A DNA stretch of 64,000 nucleotides from Ignelater luminosus (Eukaryota > Arthropoda > Insecta > Coleoptera > Elateridae), in assembly GCA_011009095.1 (NCBI GenBank), contig VTPC01008294.1, forward strand, positions 104,360-168,359, read 5' to 3'. Under the pieces are notes generated by a model, which was not told the DNA's origin, made no database searches, and saw nothing but the letters and a program-made list of their open reading frames with translations. The translations under genes and the position numbers were made by a program. Shown in pieces: positions 59,322 to 64,000 of this stretch; the stretch's first letter is position 1, and every line of letters begins with the position of its first letter.

Positions 59322-61214
59322 ATGTATTGGTTATTTTTATTAGGATCAACTCTTGCAATAAATGTTATAACAGCACAATGCAACATGAAAAGTAAATTGG
59401 AAGCGAATAGTGAGTTAGAATCCTCGTTGTCAAAATGTGTGTCGGTTGCAAGTAATTTTCTATTTGAAAAGCACGCATCGATTTTATTAATACTCAAGGG
59501 CGCTGCTTGGAAGAATTATTCAGAAAATTTGTTTTTAACTCAGTTGTACGAACGCTATAGTCTATTGACGATAACACAATCTGGGAAAGGTACAATAACT
59601 ACGAGCTTATTGAAATTCAATCATTTTGGACCTATTAAAAATTACATTATAGAAATAAACAATGAAAACGATACTATTGAAATAATCCACGAAATGAAGA
59701 AAAACTCTCTGTGGAACCCTCAAGGGAAAAGCTTGATAATTTCCCACAACTACATACAAGAAATATCAAACATCTCAAGAAATTTATGGTCGCAAAATAT
59801 ATTCAACTTAATCATATCACCCGATAGGACAAATTTTAATTTTTATCTACTTCATAACTCCTATAAAGATATTTGTTTAAATGAAAAACCGTATTATCTC
59901 AAAAACATATCCTTTAAAAAGCATACGGTTATTAGAGTACAAGCAGTTGTTTGGCCGCCATATGTTTTACCACCAGAAAATAAAACTACGAAAACAAACT
60001 CCGAACGGCAATTTAGTCATGGAATTGAAGTGATATTAATAAACACCATAGCGAAAGTTTCAAATTTCTCTGTAAAATATACCACATCTACCAAACCTCA
60101 AGACTGGGGTTTAATTGATACTAAAAAGGAAACATTTACCGGTGCACTACTTAATCTGAAAAATAATCACACTGATATAGCTATTGGTTCGTTTCCCGTT
60201 TTTGTCGAAACTTACAAATACTTTGATAGTATTATCTACAATATACGTGGAAAATTAACGTGGTGTGTGCCGTATCAAAACGTTTTGAGCAAAGCGAACG
60301 TATTCTTGGTTATGCAGCAAGATATCTGGATTTTGTTGCTCACTTTGGACTTTATAGTGTCTTTTTGTGTTTGGCCATTAGGTTTACTTGATAAGCGAGA
60401 ATCCACATCTTACAAAACGTTTAGTAGTAGTCTTCAAAATGTGGTAGCAGTCTTGCTTCATGTATCAGTAAAAATACAACCAAAAACTTACTCAGTTCGC
60501 GCAATATTTATCGTTTGGGTGTTCTTTGTATTTCATGTAAATTTGGCATTTCAGTCAGCTCTGTTTGGCTTGCTAACTAATCCTAAATATGTACAAAGTA
60601 TTACAACAACCAATGATATACTACAAAACAATTTAAAATTATGGATTCTACCAAACACAAAGCAATATTTTCAAAATAATTCAGACACGACAACGTCAAG
60701 GATAATAGAAACATGGGAAGATTGCAACGATGCAATTTCCTGCATAAACAAGACAACGACGTATAAGGATTCAGCATTGTGTATGCCTTATCTCTATATG
60801 AGATATTTTATAATAAACTATTATGAAAACAAAACAAAAAAAGAACCACCTCTACATTGTTTTAAAGAAGCAATAGTTACTTTTCCACTACAAATGATGT
60901 TAAGAAAAGATTTCCCATTAAAAGTACATTTTGAGAAAATGACATCTAGAATTACAGAAGCTGGATTGATTGCTAAATGGGAAAAAGACATTTTTCGTTA
61001 TCATTGGAAAGCAAGTAATAAAGATGATATGCCTACAATAACGATGTCGCATTTGAAATTTCTGTTTTCTCGTACTGTAACCATGTGGATATTGAGTGTG
61101 CTAGCCTTTCTTGGGGAGATTTGCTTTTATAGAAGAAGTTCAAAAAACAAATTGCCAGAAAAACAAAACAAGGAAAAACTGAAAGAAACAAAAAACATCT
61201 TGGTTTTTAAGTAA
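59322..61214 (+). CDS. Divergent ionotropic receptor (variant iGluR family), intronless
   Basis: 630 codons in one frame, a normal length for an insect divergent IR. IRs are ligand-gated cation channels of chemosensory neurons that usually work with a co-receptor. Features: a signal peptide (about 1-19), a poorly conserved extracellular N-terminal part, the ligand-binding S1 lobe (about 203-330; RVQAVVWPPYVLPPE, HTDIAIGSFPV), TM1 (334-356), the pore loop (367-383), TM2 (392-417, ending LAFQSALFGLL, the diverged SYTANLAAFLT position), the S2 lobe (about 425-575, MTSRITEAGLIAKW), TM3 (585-604) and a Lys-rich tail. There are many N-glycosylation sites. The canonical glutamate-binding residues are not recognisable, as expected for a divergent tuning receptor, so the ligand is unknown. 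I cannot assign an IR number. Confidence 0.93.
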   Translation: MYWLFLLGSTLAINVITAQCNMKSKLEANSELESSLSKCVSVASNFLFEKHASILLILKGAAWKNYSENLFLTQLYERYSLLTITQSGKGTITTSLLKFNHFGPIKNYIIEINNENDTIEIIHEMKKNSLWNPQGKSLIISHNYIQEISNISRNLWSQNIFNLIISPDRTNFNFYLLHNSYKDICLNEKPYYLKNISFKKHTVIRVQAVVWPPYVLPPENKTTKTNSERQFSHGIEVILINTIAKVSNFSVKYTTSTKPQDWGLIDTKKETFTGALLNLKNNHTDIAIGSFPVFVETYKYFDSIIYNIRGKLTWCVPYQNVLSKANVFLVMQQDIWILLLTLDFIVSFCVWPLGLLDKRESTSYKTFSSSLQNVVAVLLHVSVKIQPKTYSVRAIFIVWVFFVFHVNLAFQSALFGLLTNPKYVQSITTTNDILQNNLKLWILPNTKQYFQNNSDTTTSRIIETWEDCNDAISCINKTTTYKDSALCMPYLYMRYFIINYYENKTKKEPPLHCFKEAIVTFPLQMMLRKDFPLKVHFEKMTSRITEAGLIAKWEKDIFRYHWKASNKDDMPTITMSHLKFLFSRTVTMWILSVLAFLGEICFYRRSSKNKLPEKQNKEKLKETKNILVFK

Positions 61215-61300
61215 CCTAATTAGGTTCTTGTTACACGTTTTAGTAACTTTATTACAATTTGTTTTTTAGAAGAGGAATCATTATTTTAGACGGCCGCTGC

Positions 61301-62068
61301 ACATTGGTCTGAAATCCCGAAAACGTGGTCAAAATATAAAAACGTTGTTTTACGTCCACGAAGATTTACATATTGGAGTTTTCGAGGTCACAGATTACGA
61401 TTTAGAAGTCAAAATCTAAAAATCCAAAATGGTGGATCCAATATGGCAAACAAGATGTTTTTGAGTCGCTGGATTGGGCTCAAAATTAATTCCGTCATAT
61501 AAATTAGTATTTTGACAGCTATTGCGAAACACGTGCATTATTTTTGTTCGAACACCTACGAGCAGCTGTTCTTTGTCAATTATGTTAGTTCTTTGAATTA
61601 CATGTATGGGATAATCAAGGTCGTCACAGAATTCTGCAGAACTCATAGTTGTTTTTCTACATTTGTAAATTGTGAAGTTTTTTCTTTTGTATAATTGTTT
61701 TGAAAAAAATACATTGTGGTAATTTTAATTTTTGTTTTCAGCACAGCACTTATTTCAGTTATAATTGTACATATCTTTATCCGACTGCTCCATTTTAAAT
61801 CTTCAAAAAAGGTTAATAATTAATGAAACAGCGCTACTTTAAACAATACCTTATTTTGGAGATTTGTTTTCAACACGTTCGAACTGATCAAGTACGTGGC
61901 TTTTTTAAACTGCCTCCCTCTCTCACAGTCATCACAAACCGACAGATGTTTGTACGGAATTTGACACTTCAAAAATATAGTAGTAGTATACAACCTAAAA
62001 ACTAAAATTCTCGAAATGGAAAATTTGTTTTTTTACTTTTGGTCAGCTTTTTGTGATTTCAGACCAGT
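61301..62068. repeat. Possible TIR element, about 770 bp
   Basis: The left TGCACATTGGTCTGAAATC is mirrored by GATTTCAGACCAGTGTGCA on the right (one mismatch). No target duplication was identified and the interior shows no transposase. Confidence 0.5.
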
Positions 62069-62247
62069 GTGCACTGGTCCGAACTGTTATTAATTTATTA
62101 TTTCTGATCTGTCTTGGGACGAGAAAGTAGAAAGTTGGTTATTCCGGAACTACTTAATCTAGAAAAGTAAAAAGGTGACTTCGAATGCTTTATTAATTTG
62201 TTACCATGGAAATTCCACTGGCGCTGGCTTTGCCTCGGTTACAAATC

Positions 62248-62535
62248 CAGCTGCGGCAGTAAATCTGTTCATTTTTTGCCTAATTATACAATAGTTATTT
62301 ATGTATCAATGCATCAAGATCGAATTTCTTATCATGAATGTGGTTTACTTATCGAGGCATTAATAACTTGATGTTTGTAAACGTTGGTTGCATAGGAACA
62401 AAATCGTATATAACAAAAAAATCTCTTTACGATTTGGTGTACCGACTATTTTAGATTACTTTACTGGCGATTTCACAAAATAGTTATTGTTATTTGTTTA
62501 ACTAGGCAAAAATAGCAGATTTGCTGCAGTGGCTG
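62248..62535. repeat. TIR element, about 58-bp ends
   Basis: The left CAGCTGCGGCAGTAAATCTG pairs with CAGATTTGCTGCAGTGGCTG on the right, allowing mismatches. Matching continues through a TTTTTGCCTA block and ATAACTATTTT-like sequence. Non-coding, about 288 bp. Confidence 0.6.
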
Positions 62536-62794
62536 ATGTAAATCTACATTTTGCCGTGTTAATAATAATTATGATTTTTTTTGCCGATTGCCTAAAATTA
62601 ACATATTTTGTCAGTGCATAATATTGTGTACTTGTATTTATTAAATTAAAATCATAAATGTCACATTTTTGTTTTTGTTTTCCATAGCAAACTCTTTTAA
62701 TGCTAACTGTCAGTAAAAGTAGGCATTTACAGCCTAGGTTGTAAAAGTGATGTTTTTAGTTTCTATCAACTGCCAATAAAAACCTACTTTTAAC

Positions 62795-64000
62795 CAGTGA
62801 CTGAAAGCGAAACGAAAACGAAAACGATATAACGAAATAAAACGTAATATTGGTAAGAACAAAAACGGAAACGTAACCGATACAAATAATTTTCGTTCAT
62901 GAACGAAAACGAAATAGGGAAATTTTAATTACCGGTTAAAAATGGTTTTTATCGGTTTTTTACAGGTCTTTACGAATTACAATTCCATATAGCCAAATAA
63001 TAGATCGAAAAATTCCAGAAAAACATTATTTTTGACACTACCTGGTTCTTTGAACTCACTGTCCGCCTCGAAAAGAATTTAGTTCCTTTGTTATTAAGGT
63101 GAGGAATGCAAAACATCTGGTACTTTTATGAGTATACCTAATTTTCTAGAAGCTTAAGCCATTATCTGTTAGGTTGTAACATTTCAGGGAACTGCCTCTT
63201 TGTCAAGTAACGGAAAATTTAAAACAGAAACTGGTCAAGAACTTATTCAGTCGTGTTTAAGACGTTATCTTATACCGATTTATCGACTTCGATAATAGTT
63301 GAGTAAATTTTTAAGTGTAGTTCTAGTGTGCGCAGTTTTTATTTAAATTATTTTTAAAAGGTGAGTTTCATCGCATTTTTAAAAACTTGTTAGCTTAGTT
63401 TTTTTTTAAATCTTGTATAACAGACCAAGCGAGAAGGATAGACATCAAGAAAATCCGTTTAGAAAATTATTTACGTACAATATCCAGACAAAAAAATCCA
63501 CCTGCACAGTTAATGACTGTGGCGTGTTAATTAAAGGAAATCATGGTGGAAATCTTCAACGACATATACAAGCTTGTCACACCGAAATTTATGATAGCAT
63601 AATAGCGAAGACGTCAAAGAAAGCTGTAAAAAGAGTTAATGAAACACCAGCGGAAAGTTGAGGTGTTCCTCCAAAAAACCTATGCTCTCAAGACCAACTC
63701 ACTTTAGATAACGTTATTGTTAAAACTCCAAAGAAAATTAGTGTTAATTTAACATTTGATCAATTAAAAATGGCATGTACTGAACTAGTAACAGTTAATG
63801 GTCGTCCCTTTGCTTTATTAGAAGATTCTGGATTTAGAAAGATTGTCGATCCAATTTTAAAAGCAATGCCTGTATCATGTGCCATCAATCCCGAAAACAT
63901 AAAAGTACATAAACAAGCGTCGATTTTACGCGATAAAATACAAGAAGTTAAAAATTCGATAGAAGCATTCTAGGTATTAATGTGCAATATATTGAAAGAA
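62795..64000 (+). mobile_element. hAT transposon, left part, cut by window end
   Basis: It begins CAGTGACTGAAAGCGAAACG, a hAT-type terminus followed by GAAAACGAAAACG repeats. The damaged transposase at 63,413-63,973 follows in the right orientation. The right terminus and target duplication lie outside the window. Confidence 0.7.
63413..63973 (+). pseudogene. hAT transposase N-terminus with BED finger, in-frame stops
   Basis: One frame carries a BED-type zinc finger (about 63,450-63,590; CTVNDC, GNLQRHIQACH with the Cys and His ligands). It then has TGA at 63,659-63,661, continues GVPPKNLCSQDQLTL, and reaches the hAT hallmark LVTVNGRPFALLEDSGFRKI before a TAG at 63,971-63,973. The first part could start slightly upstream, since no strong ATG is evident. 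Unless the stops are removed by splicing, the copy is dead. The catalytic core would lie beyond the window. Confidence 0.8.

Larger units (their letters stand above)
61215..62794. other. Non-coding region with two TIR elements
   Basis: It follows the receptor gene and holds a possible TIR element at 61,301-62,068 and another at 62,248-62,535. No coding exon was recognised; the rest is AT-rich. Confidence 0.5.

Noticed and set aside
1-64000. CRISPR arrays, bacterial operons or integrated prokaryotic DNA
   Set aside because: No regularly spaced repeats, no ribosome-binding-site spaced gene strings and no prokaryote-type genes. Everything codable is insect gene or transposon.

Overview
This window is nuclear DNA of an insect. 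The evidence is spliced genes with mostly 50-80 bp introns, an insect-type divergent ionotropic receptor, AT-rich non-coding DNA, and a mixed load of mariner, hAT, LINE and miniature inverted-repeat elements. Gene content and the style of the LINEs would fit a beetle or another neopteran. The order cannot be fixed from the sequence alone, and all identifications were made by reading, without a database search.

Layout. 1-5,572: AT-rich, no gene, ending in the probable 3' UTR of the first gene. 5,573-31,781 (minus): a SCAF4/SCAF8-type RNA polymerase II CTD-binding gene. Eleven coding exons join in frame to 1,428 codons, with one intron of about 17 kb packed with transposon debris. 32,563-33,954 (plus): an intronless GH99 endo-alpha-1,2-mannosidase (MANEA type), divergent from SCAF4/8. 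38,019-49,234 (minus): exportin-4. Nine exons join in frame to 1,132 codons; seven introns are 51-68 bp, and one of 7.4 kb has the hallmarks of a U12-type AT-AC intron. 50,186-50,704 (plus): Cu/Zn superoxide dismutase in two exons. 50,968-51,498 (minus) and 54,869-55,855 (plus): two membrane-anchored proteins I do not recognise that are paralogues of each other. Between them, 53,700-54,305 (minus) encodes an unrecognised zinc-ribbon protein. 59,322-61,214 (plus): an intronless divergent ionotropic receptor with a TATA box. 62,795-64,000: the left part of a decayed hAT transposon that runs off the window.

The genes are unrelated housekeeping and sensory genes, not an operon or cassette. SCAF4/8 acts in transcription termination, exportin-4 in nuclear transport, MANEA in Golgi glycan trimming and SOD1 in superoxide removal. 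Two divergent pairs (SCAF4/8-MANEA and zinc ribbon-328-aa protein) may share bidirectional promoters.

The observations most worth checking are the AT-AC intron in exportin-4, the linked pair of orphan membrane paralogues (one with a PPxY motif), and a group of TA-flanked fold-back elements that share terminal and subterminal motifs. I found no coherent new multi-gene system.
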